A DNA stretch of 64,000 bases. Origin: Candidatus Woesearchaeota archaeon (GTDB taxonomy: Archaea; Nanobdellota; Nanobdellia; SCGC-AAA011-G17; UBA489). The notes beneath the pieces were generated by a model. The model saw only the letters and a list, made by a program, of their open reading frames with translations. It was not told the origin of the DNA and made no database searches. Positions 37,477 to 47,622 of this stretch are shown here, in pieces (within the stretch, counting starts at the first letter, position 1; every line of letters begins with the position of its first letter). A program made the position numbers and the translations under genes. The DNA lies in NCBI GenBank assembly GCA_018655015.1, contig JABIKK010000005.1, forward strand, positions 1 through 64,000. The letters run 5' to 3'.

Positions 37477-37653
37477 ATGGACAAAAAAGCAAACAAATGT
37501 GCCAGTACAGGCATAGAAATTACAAATGATAAGGGAAGCGTTATCTTTGATTGCCCTGGATGTGGGAAACATAAGGTAATAAGGTCTTATAATGCTAGAC
37601 AGACTTCCGCACAATACGTTTGTTCTGAATGTGGCTTTGTAGGTCCAAATTAG
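37477..37653 (+). CDS. Small zinc-ribbon protein (HVO_2753-like) upstream of aEF1B
   Basis: 58 aa: MDKKANKCASTGIEITNDKGSVIFDCPGCGKHKVIRSYNARQTSAQYVCSECGFVGPN. Confidence 0.85.
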   Translation: MDKKANKCASTGIEITNDKGSVIFDCPGCGKHKVIRSYNARQTSAQYVCSECGFVGPN

Positions 37654-37663
37654 AGGTATTAAA

Positions 37664-37942
37664 ATGGCTAAAGTTATTATTACATTCAAAGTTATGCCCG
37701 AAAGTTTAGATGTTGACCTAAATGGGATTAAAGAAATTCTAAAAAATAAGATTGCTAGTTTTGAAGGAAATATTCTTGGAGAGATGACTGAAGAGCCTGT
37801 TGCTTTTGGTTTGAAATCTGTGGTTGTTAAATTTGCATATGATGAAGCTAAAGGTTCAACTGATGATCTTGAAGATGAGTTAACAGCTGAAGAAACAATT
37901 CAAAGTGTTGAAGTTTTGAGTGTTGGAAGAGCAATGGGATAG
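37664..37942 (+). CDS. ef1b: Translation elongation factor 1-beta (aEF1B)
   Basis: MAKVIITFKVMPESLDVDLNGIKEIL...EPVAFGLKSVVVKF...SVEVLSVGRAMG. Confidence 0.92.
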   Translation: MAKVIITFKVMPESLDVDLNGIKEILKNKIASFEGNILGEMTEEPVAFGLKSVVVKFAYDEAKGSTDDLEDELTAEETIQSVEVLSVGRAMG

Positions 37943-37971
37943 TTTTTATATTCTGATTATTTTATTTTAAC

Positions 37972-38511
37972 ATGACCGAAGAAAAGAAATGTATTTTTTG
38001 TGGAATTACTGATGGGTCTATGCAGAGTGCTAAGATTTATGAGGATGATTTGGTTGTTTGTGTTTTGGATATTTTTCCTGCATCAAAAGGACATGTTTTA
38101 GTTATTCCTAAGAAACATATTGCTATTAGTGCTCAACTGGATGAAGCTTTATCTGCACATTTATTTAATGTTGGAAACAAAATGTCTGCAATATTGTTTG
38201 AGGCGATGGAAGCTGAGGGAACTAATTTATTGATTGCAAATGGTGCTGCTGCAGGTCAAAAAGTGGATCATTTAGTTTTACATGTTATTCCGAGGTACAA
38301 GGATGATGGTGTTAATATCACGTGGAACTCTGAGCAAATTAAAGAAGATGAGTTAAAGTATACTTTTGAAAAAATAACTTCTATGACTCAAGGTGCTAAA
38401 GCTCCTACTGAAGAAAAACCTAAGGAAGAACCCGTTAAAGATGTGCCTTTAGAAGAGGTTGTGGAAGATTTAGAAGAAGAGACCTTTGATGAGGAAGAGA
38501 GAATACCTTAG
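37972..38511 (+). CDS. HIT family protein with acidic C-terminal extension
   Basis: KCIFCGI, VLDIFPASKGHVLVIPKKH, KVDHLVLHVIPRY (HxHxH-like). Confidence 0.9.
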   Translation: MTEEKKCIFCGITDGSMQSAKIYEDDLVVCVLDIFPASKGHVLVIPKKHIAISAQLDEALSAHLFNVGNKMSAILFEAMEAEGTNLLIANGAAAGQKVDHLVLHVIPRYKDDGVNITWNSEQIKEDELKYTFEKITSMTQGAKAPTEEKPKEEPVKDVPLEEVVEDLEEETFDEEERIP

Positions 38512-39386
38512 ATAATTGGGATAAATAATGCTCCGCCTACAATTAAAGTTACTATTGTTCCGATTAAGAATGGTGGTACAAAAGGAATACCTTCTTTGAC
38601 TAATACTTGTTTTATATTTGCTTTTTTTAGTAATTCTATTTCTTTCTTATTTATTCCATAGGGATTAACCTTGCAAATTAGTTTCCTATTTTTGTAAACA
38701 TCTTTTTGTACCCAATCACCTTCAGTTAATTTGTTTACAGGTATTTCTTTGAACATGCATGCTAATTCTGTGCTCTTTAGTGCAGTTATTAGGTATGGGA
38801 TTATTAAGAGTATTAAAGCAAGAAGTCCTGTTAGTGATCTTGTGTTTGCGGGGAATATTGTGAAGGATGAAACGAACAAGAGTATGGCTATGATTAACAC
38901 ACCCATTTTTATTCCAACTGTTTTATGTGAGTGATTTAATTTTTTGAATTCTTTTTTGAATGAATCCTTATGTTTGAATGAAAGGTAAATTGCGTAGATT
39001 ATTCCATATATTGCTCCGACGATCAAAATGTTCAATAGTAATATTGCTGCGAAAGGGATTATGGAAGTTTCTATTAAATATGCAGGCCTTATTGCGAATG
39101 CAGAACCTAACGCAGTTATAAGTTTTGTATCGCCTCCACCCCATTGTCTAGTGTAGTACATCAAATTTCCGAAGATGAAAAATATTACAAAAAATATTAA
39201 TGTTTGAACAACGTAGGTTTGATCTCTTAGTAAAATTGATTGTAACCCTCTTGTTGCAATTACGAAGAAAAGTAAACTGTAGCTCAACCAATCTGGGATT
39301 TCTCTTGTTTTTAAGTCCGATATTGAGGCAATTGTTAGGATAACTAATGTCGCTGCCGTGATCAATATGTCGAATAAGACAATCAT
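38508..39386 (-). CDS. A24 family prepilin/preflagellin peptidase
   Basis: ASISDLKTREIPDWLSY and WGGGDTKLITALGSAF: the two catalytic Asp motifs. Confidence 0.92.
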   Translation of the reverse strand: MIVLFDILITAATLVILTIASISDLKTREIPDWLSYSLLFFVIATRGLQSILLRDQTYVVQTLIFFVIFFIFGNLMYYTRQWGGGDTKLITALGSAFAIRPAYLIETSIIPFAAILLLNILIVGAIYGIIYAIYLSFKHKDSFKKEFKKLNHSHKTVGIKMGVLIIAILLFVSSFTIFPANTRSLTGLLALILLIIPYLITALKSTELACMFKEIPVNKLTEGDWVQKDVYKNRKLICKVNPYGINKKEIELLKKANIKQVLVKEGIPFVPPFLIGTIVTLIVGGALFIPII

Positions 39387-39440
39387 TAGTTTATAAGCAT
39401 CAGAATAGGTTTATAAACTTTTTAGATTTTTGTGTAGTGA

Positions 39441-40505
39441 GTGGTTTCTATAATCGGGGCTGGACCTGTAGGTAATTATCTGGCTAGTAAGCTTTCTGCC
39501 GAAGGTGTCAAGGTTGATGTTTATGAGGAGCATTCTAAAGTTGGAGTTCCGATTGCTTGCACGGGGATACTAACTTCTTATTTATCTGACTTTGTCAAAG
39601 TTAGTGAAGATTATGTAGTGAATAAAATTGATAGAACTGATGTGTATTCCCCTAATGGTAGCTCTGTAAGTATTAAGTTGAAGAAGAATTTTATTGTTGA
39701 TAGAACTCTTTTTGATTCCCATTTTGCCGAAGTTGCTGAGTCTAATGGTGCTAAGATTCATGTTAATCGTAAACTTGTTTCTTTGAACAATGGTTTGATG
39801 AAATTTCAGAAAGGTAGAGATGTTAGAAGTGAAGTTATTGTTGGTGCAGATGGTCCAAATAGTGTTGTTGGTAGGAGTGCAGGTATATTTGGAGATAGAA
39901 ATTTTGTAGTTGGGCATCAAGCAAGAGTTAAGTTGAAAGAGAAAATTGATTCTAATGTAGTTGAATTCTTTTTGAATGAGGGGAATTATATTGGTTGGTT
40001 GGTTCCTGAAGATGAAAGAGTTGTTAGGCTCGGTGTTGCTTCACATGTAGGAACTGATAATTATTTTAATGAACTGCTAAAGAAAAGAAATGGCAAGGTT
40101 CTTGGTTGGCAGAGTGGCGTGATTCCAGTTTATGATCCTAAATTAAAAATTGAAAAAGATAATGTTTTTTTAGTTGGAGATGCTGCAACGCAGGTTAAGG
40201 CTACAACCTATGGAGGGATAATCCCTGGAATGCATGCTGCTGATGTTTTGAAAGATGTTATTCTGAATGGTGGAAGTTACACTAAATGTGTAAAGAAAAC
40301 AATTGGAAAGTCCTTGAAGACACATTTACATATTAGAAAATTAATGAATAAGTTTTCTAAGGATGATTATAATGAGTTGGTTAAACTTTGTAATAAAGAT
40401 TCTGTTAAGAAATTAATTTATGAACACGATAGAGAATATCCTAAGAAATTATTAACTTCTTTATTGTTAAAAGAGCCAAGATTCTTGAAATTTATTCGTT
40501 TCTAG
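39441..40505 (+). CDS. Geranylgeranyl reductase family FAD-dependent oxidoreductase
   Basis: VSIIGAGPVGNYLASKLSAEGVKVDVYEEHSKVGVPIACTGILT; VFLVGDAATQVKATTYGGIIPGMHAA. Confidence 0.9.
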   Translation: MVSIIGAGPVGNYLASKLSAEGVKVDVYEEHSKVGVPIACTGILTSYLSDFVKVSEDYVVNKIDRTDVYSPNGSSVSIKLKKNFIVDRTLFDSHFAEVAESNGAKIHVNRKLVSLNNGLMKFQKGRDVRSEVIVGADGPNSVVGRSAGIFGDRNFVVGHQARVKLKEKIDSNVVEFFLNEGNYIGWLVPEDERVVRLGVASHVGTDNYFNELLKKRNGKVLGWQSGVIPVYDPKLKIEKDNVFLVGDAATQVKATTYGGIIPGMHAADVLKDVILNGGSYTKCVKKTIGKSLKTHLHIRKLMNKFSKDDYNELVKLCNKDSVKKLIYEHDREYPKKLLTSLLLKEPRFLKFIRF

Positions 40506-40938
40506 AATAATTAGTGGGGTTTATTTCAACAGCATCACTTATTTCTGGTTGAACTGCTACTGCGTTTCTTCTACGTCTGTTGATAAGGGCTAATGCCCCG
40601 ATACCAAGAGCTGCTGTTCCGGCACCTGCACCGATTGGTCCCCAAGGAATTCCATTATCCTCTACATTAGATTCAATACTTTCTTGAGCTGATGTGAAAA
40701 GATGTCTTGTGTTACTTTCAGAAGGATTATCCTCTGAGCTACACTTCAAATTGTATGCTCCCAATAATAAGGCTGTTGCCGATACACCCATGACAACTTG
40801 CTTCCCTAGGTTTGGTGCGGCTGTTTCTAATATGTTATATGCTCCGACTGCACCTTGCTTAACTATTTTACCTGCCCCCGTTACTAGTGGCCATATTGTG
40901 TCTTTTACAATGCAATAATTTCCTTGTGTGTTTGTCAT
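40492..40938 (-). CDS. Hypothetical membrane protein
   Basis: 148 aa with two hydrophobic segments and RRRR stop-transfer. Confidence 0.5.
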   Translation of the reverse strand: MTNTQGNYCIVKDTIWPLVTGAGKIVKQGAVGAYNILETAAPNLGKQVVMGVSATALLLGAYNLKCSSEDNPSESNTRHLFTSAQESIESNVEDNGIPWGPIGAGAGTAALGIGALALINRRRRNAVAVQPEISDAVEINPTNYSRNE

Positions 40939-41071
40939 TTTGTTAAAATCACTAATTTTATTGAGTGGTGGATGTTTATAAGCTTTACTCTTTTTGTCAC
41001 TTCGTAGTAGTCATTGAATCTAGATTCTTGTGCCTAAAAATGCTTAAATATCTTCTAAAGGCTATTATGCT

Positions 41072-41596
41072 ATGTTTAGTGATACTTTTAGATCTTATGT
41101 TCAAGAACATCAATTCAAGAGGATTCCAGGGACTAAAGAGCATGAACAGGGTCTTTTTGGGCCAGTTATGCCTGATGAAGTGGCTGAAGAGGCTTTTACA
41201 ACTTCAAATGATGGCCTTTTGGGCAAACTAGAGGGTTTCTATTATCATGATTACTCTGGCGTTGCACCTTTTTCTGGGTTGTTACATGATAGTGCAGGGA
41301 TGATGCTTGCTGGCTTTTTAGGTTTTCAGAGTAGACTTCGATGTCTACCTTCTCTTTTGTTGGCTACTTCTGTGGCGTTTGTTCCGGAGGCAGTAAATTG
41401 GTCTAATGGTTATCTTGAAAGTGGCCAAGTTCCACTTCAATTAGGAATGGATGTTGGTCAAGTTGTGATGAGTTATGTTTTTGGAAAATCTGTTGGTTTT
41501 ATTTTAGATACAAGAAGAAACGAAAATAATCCAATAAACTATGGAGATTCTCAAGGCGGTAGAGAATGGTGGAAGCTTACAGGTCGTAGAAAGTAG
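41072..41596 (+). CDS. Hypothetical membrane-associated protein
   Basis: 174 aa ORF; no clear family. Confidence 0.5.
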   Translation: MFSDTFRSYVQEHQFKRIPGTKEHEQGLFGPVMPDEVAEEAFTTSNDGLLGKLEGFYYHDYSGVAPFSGLLHDSAGMMLAGFLGFQSRLRCLPSLLLATSVAFVPEAVNWSNGYLESGQVPLQLGMDVGQVVMSYVFGKSVGFILDTRRNENNPINYGDSQGGREWWKLTGRRK

Positions 41597-41642
41597 TTCA
41601 GCAAGATTTAAATATACATGGGAGAGGTTAATACTTATTGAG

Positions 41643-42869
41643 GTGTTGAATATTAAAAAGAATTATAATTTTTCTGGAATACACAAAAAAGGTGCAGTGC
41701 CAGGTGCAGCTTATTTAGTGATGATGATTGCATTGCTTTTAGTTTTATATGTTGTTATGTTGCCTGAAGGTGAGAAACTTGAACTTATGGGTGAAGGTGG
41801 AGTTGCTCTTCCTGGACAAGGTGTTCCTTTGGAGAATGGAAGACTTTTAGAACCATCTCATTTGTTATTGAGCGATAGTCCTGGATTGATGAAGCCTTTC
41901 TTGTATGATGTTACACAGAGAAATCTTGCGAGCGTAAACTTGTTTTCCTTGGAAGAACAGAATTATGAGTCTGTAGCAAATAATCTTAACCTAGAAAGTA
42001 GCGTGTTTAAGAGCGATCAAGTTGATTTTGTTTTTACTGTTAATGATTTGAATAATTTGAGAGATATTAAATTATTATTTTTTGTTATTGAAGGAGAAGG
42101 CGAACTTGTTGTAAAATTAAACGGTGCTAAAATATTAAGTGGCGAAGTCACGAATGAAATGTTGCCTTTAACCTTGCCTAGTTCAATGATAGGGGATGTG
42201 AATACTCTAACATTTGAAGTTAAGAGACCAAGTCTTTTCCAATTTATTTCATCTAATGAATATGTGTTGAAAGATGTTGTACTAATTAAAAACTATTTAG
42301 TTCAAAATAATTACGAAGCCAGACAGTTTGTTCTATCTAATTCCGAACTATCTGATATTAATCATATGTCTCTTTTGTATCGTTTGAACTGCATGACTGT
42401 TAACGAAAATGGAAGAATAAGATTAATGTTGAATGGAAAAATTGTTCATGATGCCTTATCTGTTTGTGATGCAGGGATAACAGAAGTTGACTTTAGTTTA
42501 ACAGATTTAATTGAGGGAAGAAATGTTTTGGAGTTTACTGTTGATGCTGGGCAGTATGTTCTTGAGAATCCAATAATTGAGATAGATTATACTCAACAGG
42601 ACTATTATAGGTATTACTTCATTATGGAAGTTCCAGATATCTTTGAGGTTGTGAACGGTGCCGACGTGGTATTACAGGCTAGATTTACTAATGATGGTTA
42701 TATCAAGGCAGGTAACTTCTTTGTTAATGGCTATCCTGTTAATTTTGATACTAATAGGGATGAATTTGTTACAAATTTGAATGGATTAATCTATGAGGGC
42801 CAGAATGTAATTACTGTTGTCCCGGATACTACTTTTGAAATGGTGACCCTTGATGTCTTCCTTGCTTAG
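41643..42869 (+). CDS. Pilin-like extracytoplasmic protein with beta-rich ectodomain
   Basis: GTG at 41643: MLNIKKNYNFSGIHKKGAVPGAAYLVMMIALLLVLYVVMLPEG; start uncertain. Confidence 0.6.
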   Translation: MLNIKKNYNFSGIHKKGAVPGAAYLVMMIALLLVLYVVMLPEGEKLELMGEGGVALPGQGVPLENGRLLEPSHLLLSDSPGLMKPFLYDVTQRNLASVNLFSLEEQNYESVANNLNLESSVFKSDQVDFVFTVNDLNNLRDIKLLFFVIEGEGELVVKLNGAKILSGEVTNEMLPLTLPSSMIGDVNTLTFEVKRPSLFQFISSNEYVLKDVVLIKNYLVQNNYEARQFVLSNSELSDINHMSLLYRLNCMTVNENGRIRLMLNGKIVHDALSVCDAGITEVDFSLTDLIEGRNVLEFTVDAGQYVLENPIIEIDYTQQDYYRYYFIMEVPDIFEVVNGADVVLQARFTNDGYIKAGNFFVNGYPVNFDTNRDEFVTNLNGLIYEGQNVITVVPDTTFEMVTLDVFLA

Positions 42870-42890
42870 TTGTATGTTTTTTGAGGTGTA

Positions 42891-44360
42891 ATGTTGGCAG
42901 AAAATACTGGAAGCGGAAAAAGTAATGATCTTCCAAGAGATAAACCTCCAAAGAAGAAATTTTCTGATAATTTTAATTGGCAAGAATTGACTAAATTTGC
43001 CCTTGCAATTTTAGGATTTTGGATTTCTGCTCAGTTTTTGAAAGGAACTACTTGGTTGATGGTTATTTGGTTCTTCTTAGGCTTGTTTATGGTGTTCCAA
43101 GTTCTGAAGATGATTCCCATTCATGATAACATAAAATTAGTTGTTAGAACTGTTTTAATTTTTGGGATGATTGCAATTGGTGTTTTATTTTTAGTGGCAG
43201 GTTATCAAAATGGAAGCTACAAAGAATTATTAATTGGTGTTGAGGAAACTGGTGCTGAAAGAGCAGTGGGGACTACTTGGGAAAAGATCTGGGGAAGTAT
43301 TAGGCATCCTGGACGTATTGGTGAGGAATTTAGTGATTGGAGTAATGTAGATGTTGCTGAAGAAGATGTGAAAAAAGGAATAGAGTTTTTTGATCTTAGA
43401 ACTAGAAGGCCTTGGTTTGAAGAGGGGAGCGAAATTGTGATTTATGGTTCGGCTAAGATAACATCTTTGCCTAAGATTGACACAAAAGTTACATTTGACT
43501 GTAGTATTAATGATACTGATATTGAAGGAAAGGATTATGATCCAAAGGGTAAACTAACTTTGAGAGGTATTGAAGGAAATACTGTTGATGTTTATGCTGG
43601 ACATGATGAAGAAGTAAGTTTTGAATGTATTTTGAATGGAATTCCTTTGAACTTAAGTAATAAAGAAAGGGAAGATAAAGAAGAAGACTCCAAAATATTT
43701 AAGGCCTTAATCGAAGGAATTTATTATGACTTTACAACTACAACGATATTAGGAGTTTATAATATTAAGAAAGAAAAATATGACCTGTTAATTGATCCTG
43801 AAGATTCTATTCCCGATAAAAATTTCAATGGGAAAATTTCAAGTAAATGTATTGATGGTTGTGGCCTTACAACTGTTCCATTAACAACGGATCAACTAAT
43901 ACAAACCGAAGTAGGTTCCAATTTGTTAAGAGTTATACTGAAGAAAGATTCAGACTGGTATGGTAATATTGATCGTGTTTCAAAAATTGATGTTAGGATG
44001 CCAAGCAATTTTAGATTAATCGGATGCGAGGACTTTGGAGGAGATGGAATTTTGGATGAAAGTGATCCTTACCTAGGTATATTGAATCATAATTTAAGAG
44101 ATGAAAAATATGAATATAGTGGTGGTCGTGACTTTTCATTTTATTGTGATTATGATGTTGTGGAGCCTAGAGACTTTTTAGGAAAGAGTGACATTATGGT
44201 TGCATCTACTTATGATTATAAGGTCGAAGGTAAAAAAACAGTTAAAATAGTTGAAAAAAGAACTAGTGATTATGGCTCCGGAAATATTGCAGATCCTGGA
44301 ACTGGAAGTGATTTAGATGGGGATGATGGAGAAGGAGATACGAGGTATTACTATGCGTAA
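42891..44360 (+). CDS. Membrane-anchored extracytoplasmic protein
   Basis: 489 aa; several TM in the first ~110 aa then Cys-containing ectodomain. Confidence 0.6.
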   Translation: MLAENTGSGKSNDLPRDKPPKKKFSDNFNWQELTKFALAILGFWISAQFLKGTTWLMVIWFFLGLFMVFQVLKMIPIHDNIKLVVRTVLIFGMIAIGVLFLVAGYQNGSYKELLIGVEETGAERAVGTTWEKIWGSIRHPGRIGEEFSDWSNVDVAEEDVKKGIEFFDLRTRRPWFEEGSEIVIYGSAKITSLPKIDTKVTFDCSINDTDIEGKDYDPKGKLTLRGIEGNTVDVYAGHDEEVSFECILNGIPLNLSNKEREDKEEDSKIFKALIEGIYYDFTTTTILGVYNIKKEKYDLLIDPEDSIPDKNFNGKISSKCIDGCGLTTVPLTTDQLIQTEVGSNLLRVILKKDSDWYGNIDRVSKIDVRMPSNFRLIGCEDFGGDGILDESDPYLGILNHNLRDEKYEYSGGRDFSFYCDYDVVEPRDFLGKSDIMVASTYDYKVEGKKTVKIVEKRTSDYGSGNIADPGTGSDLDGDDGEGDTRYYYA

Positions 44361-45375
44361 TGTTATTATTTTATTGGTTCTTGGATTACTTTTAACAGGA
44401 TGTTCTCAAATGACAACTAGAATGGATAGTCCACTTTCATTTGGATCGTTTGGAAGTGGTTCTGAGAAAAATGCTGGATTGGAACAGGAGAACTACCAGT
44501 TTAGTGGTCCTCAAAAAGGAGTAGTTGTGAACTTTAGAAAAGGGGCACCGAATGATCCTATTAGCGGAAGGTTTAGGGTGATTGCCGACATTGCAAACTA
44601 TATGGACAATTTTGCTTCGCTTGAATTAGATGTTTATGATTCTGGATCTTTAGAGGGATTTAATTATCTTGATGCAGTTCCAAAAGAAATTGGTCCTGCC
44701 ATAATTGATGACGAAGGGAAATTCTTTAAGCCCTCTACTCAAATAGTAGACATGGGAGAGTTTATTTATAGCAATGTAGATGATAGCTCTGAAATATATT
44801 TTACTTCGAAAGTAAGGTACTCTATGCAAAATGCCGCAGAAGTTACTTTTTGTGTGACTGATACTTTTGGTGAGAGTTCAACCAACTGTCCCGAAAGTCA
44901 ATCCTTGTCTGGAGGTAATCTTGGTGAGTCAAATTCAAGGGCGCCAGTTACAGTTAGAAGTGTTAAAAAAACACATGGGGGGGGAGATGGTTCAGCTACA
45001 CTAAATTTAGATATCCAAATAAGTGATGTTGGCGGAGGAAGAATTATAGACTTATTTGAAGAAGGTGAAATTTACAACAACTTTGTTGAGTTTAGTATTG
45101 GTTCTTTAGAAGGTCTTTCAAATAAATTTTATTGTGACTCAGAAGAATCGGTTGATCGATCTGGAAGGCATGATTCCGAGGAAACAATCTTTCCAATGAA
45201 AATAAAACTTGAAAAAGGCAGATCAGCTAATGTGTTCTGCAGTACTAATGCGGATGTTAACTCTGCGATAAATAATGTTAGGGCAGAAATTAGTTTAGAC
45301 TATAGATATGAATATGAGACTAAAACTGATGTAATTAAGGTGATTAGTGGTATTTCAAGAGCGAGTTTAGCATGA
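44353..45375 (+). CDS. Putative lipoprotein
   Basis: MRNVIILLVLGLLLTGCSQ lipobox; ATG at 44353 overlaps preceding gene. Confidence 0.65.
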   Translation: MRNVIILLVLGLLLTGCSQMTTRMDSPLSFGSFGSGSEKNAGLEQENYQFSGPQKGVVVNFRKGAPNDPISGRFRVIADIANYMDNFASLELDVYDSGSLEGFNYLDAVPKEIGPAIIDDEGKFFKPSTQIVDMGEFIYSNVDDSSEIYFTSKVRYSMQNAAEVTFCVTDTFGESSTNCPESQSLSGGNLGESNSRAPVTVRSVKKTHGGGDGSATLNLDIQISDVGGGRIIDLFEEGEIYNNFVEFSIGSLEGLSNKFYCDSEESVDRSGRHDSEETIFPMKIKLEKGRSANVFCSTNADVNSAINNVRAEISLDYRYEYETKTDVIKVISGISRASLA

Positions 45376-45414
45376 GGGTTAGTTTTTTAAAGAACACAAC
45401 ACTCAGGAAATAAG

Positions 45415-46368
45415 ATGAAGGTAAACAAAAGAGGGAATGTTTTAGTTTTATTCTTCTTAGTGGGATCTTTGTTTCTGGCAGGATGTCAGGGAACGACCGA
45501 AGATGCTCCTTTAGAAGGTCCTTATGTGGGTGGAACACAGGGATTACAGTTTGCATTCCAAGAAGGAGAACCTCCAGTATCAGTTTTAGATGATAATCAA
45601 GAGACATTTTATTTTACATTAGTTGTTAGAAATCTAGGAGAATTTACAGTTCCTGAAGGAAAAGCAATTGCATCATTAAGTGGTGTGGATGCTAATGCAT
45701 TTGGAATGGGATCATTAGATACAATGAATTTAGTTGATATCCAGAGTGTTTCTCCAGACCAAGGATTTGTAATTGAAGGTGCTGAAGAACTATTAGAGTT
45801 TGAAGAAGCAAGTTATGTTAACGATGTTGCAACAACATTTAATATTCCTATAAGGTCTGACCTTTGTTATATGTATCACACTGAAGCATTGACTGCTCCT
45901 TGTTTGAAAAAGAATGTGGTGAAACAATCTATTGGTGATGTTTGTGAGACTAACAATCCTTTACTACAATTGTCCAATTCAGGTGGGCCAATCCAAGTGA
46001 GTAATATGAGGCAGAAGGCAATTGGTTCAAGCAAGGTTCAATTTACATTTACTGTTGAGAATGTGGCAGAGGGAATAGTTTACTTGCCAGATACATTTAC
46101 TGACTCGTGTAGGGGTGGAGATGACAATAAAGATATGGTTAAGGTGTCTTTAAGAAATCCTCAAAATAACTTTGTTGCTGAGTGTACTGCTTTGGGTAAG
46201 AGCGATAGTGGTCAAATAAGGTTGGTTAATAAGAGAAAAGAATTAACTTGTACTGTGGATACTAGTAGTTTACAAGAAGTTAGTTATCAAGATATATTAT
46301 TTGTAGATGTTGATTATATGTACAGGGAAGCAATAACTACTAACTTGAAAGTCGAGAATGCGATTTAA
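45415..46368 (+). CDS. Putative lipoprotein
   Basis: MKVNKRGNVLVLFFLVGSLFLAGCQG lipobox; ectodomain with Cys. Confidence 0.65.
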   Translation: MKVNKRGNVLVLFFLVGSLFLAGCQGTTEDAPLEGPYVGGTQGLQFAFQEGEPPVSVLDDNQETFYFTLVVRNLGEFTVPEGKAIASLSGVDANAFGMGSLDTMNLVDIQSVSPDQGFVIEGAEELLEFEEASYVNDVATTFNIPIRSDLCYMYHTEALTAPCLKKNVVKQSIGDVCETNNPLLQLSNSGGPIQVSNMRQKAIGSSKVQFTFTVENVAEGIVYLPDTFTDSCRGGDDNKDMVKVSLRNPQNNFVAECTALGKSDSGQIRLVNKRKELTCTVDTSSLQEVSYQDILFVDVDYMYREAITTNLKVENAI

Positions 46369-46402
46369 TTAATTTTAAATAGTTAATTTCTTTATTGTTT
46401 TC

Positions 46403-46963
46403 ATGGAATTAAATGTTTTAAAAGATGAATATTCTACTTGTTCTAAATGTCCTGAATTAGTGGACTATAGGTCTCAAGTTGTTTTTGGATCTAAGCATAT
46501 GAATAAATGCCCCGTCATGATTATTGGCGAAGCTCCTGGAAAGGTTGAAGATGAAAATGGAGAACCTTTTGTTGGAAGAAGTGGACAAATTCTTAATAAA
46601 TTTTTAGAAGAAATTGGGTTAACTCGGGATAAGGTTTTTATTACTAACACTATATTGTGTAGGCCTCCCGAGAATAGGAATCCTAAGAGTGATGAACTTC
46701 TTCATTGTAGGGAAAGGTTGGATAAGACTATTGAGATATTAAATCCTAAAGTGATTATCACGCTCGGTAATTTTGCTACTAAGTATTTACTTGAGACCAA
46801 AGAAGGAATTACCAAAGTTCGTGGAAAAGTTTATGAGAAGAATGGGCGAAATATTGTGCCCATGGCCCATCCTGCCGTGGTGTTGTATAATGGTAGTTCT
46901 GAGGCAATTATGACTCAGTTTAGGGCTGATTTTAGTGTTGTTAAGGGCCTCTTGGGGAATTGA
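46403..46963 (+). CDS. Uracil-DNA glycosylase, family 4 type
   Basis: MIIGEAPGKVEDENGEPFVGRSGQILNKFL, NTILCRPPENRNP, MAHPAVVLY; four Cys suited to Fe-S cluster. Confidence 0.92.
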   Translation: MELNVLKDEYSTCSKCPELVDYRSQVVFGSKHMNKCPVMIIGEAPGKVEDENGEPFVGRSGQILNKFLEEIGLTRDKVFITNTILCRPPENRNPKSDELLHCRERLDKTIEILNPKVIITLGNFATKYLLETKEGITKVRGKVYEKNGRNIVPMAHPAVVLYNGSSEAIMTQFRADFSVVKGLLGN

Positions 46964-47016
46964 AGGAAAACTTTATATATTCTTGAATATGCATTTCATC
47001 ACCTTATGGTGGTAAA

Positions 47017-47622
47017 ATGAATAACTCAAAAGTATTTACACTGGCAATTTTAACAGCCTTATTTGTATTGACATTTAGCGTTGTTGCCGAGGCAAGTTAT
47101 TTTACTGATTTTTATGGTCCTAGGGAAACTTATTTTAGCGGAGCCGATAGCCGTAGTAGAAACTCTGATTCATATAGCAACTTTGGAAATTTTGATCGTT
47201 CTCTAACAGATTCTCGTTCAGGTAGTTCTTTTGATACTGTAGCAAATGGATATAGTAATAGTAATTATGGTTCATATAAACAAGATGGATATGTTGCAAT
47301 GAGTGATGGATATTCTTTTACAAAAAAACCATGTAGTACAAGAACTGTTAATGCAAATTTTGTTGGAAAGTATGGCGACTATAGAATCACTGAGAGGGTT
47401 TGTGATGGAATCTCTGGAGATTTCTACAAATCTAACGATTATAGGAATAATGTTAATAATAACGTAGGATACAATCAATATGACTACGGTTCTAATATGC
47501 ACCAAAATAACCAAAGAGATAATTATGATTTGAGAGAGAATTCAAATACAGGTTACAAAAATAGTGGTTATACTCATGGTCAATCAACATCTTTCGGTGT
47601 TGGAACAAGAATTATCTTTTAA
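47017..47622 (+). CDS. Secreted Asn/Ser/Tyr-rich low-complexity protein
   Basis: Signal peptide MNNSKVFTLAILTALFVLTFSVVAEA; repetitive N/Y/S composition. Confidence 0.65.
   Translation: MNNSKVFTLAILTALFVLTFSVVAEASYFTDFYGPRETYFSGADSRSRNSDSYSNFGNFDRSLTDSRSGSSFDTVANGYSNSNYGSYKQDGYVAMSDGYSFTKKPCSTRTVNANFVGKYGDYRITERVCDGISGDFYKSNDYRNNVNNNVGYNQYDYGSNMHQNNQRDNYDLRENSNTGYKNSGYTHGQSTSFGVGTRIIF

Noticed and set aside
37459-37689. 76-aa minus-strand ORF
   Set aside because: Antisense to the 58-aa zinc-ribbon protein (37477-37653), which is a recognised archaeal family upstream of aEF1B.
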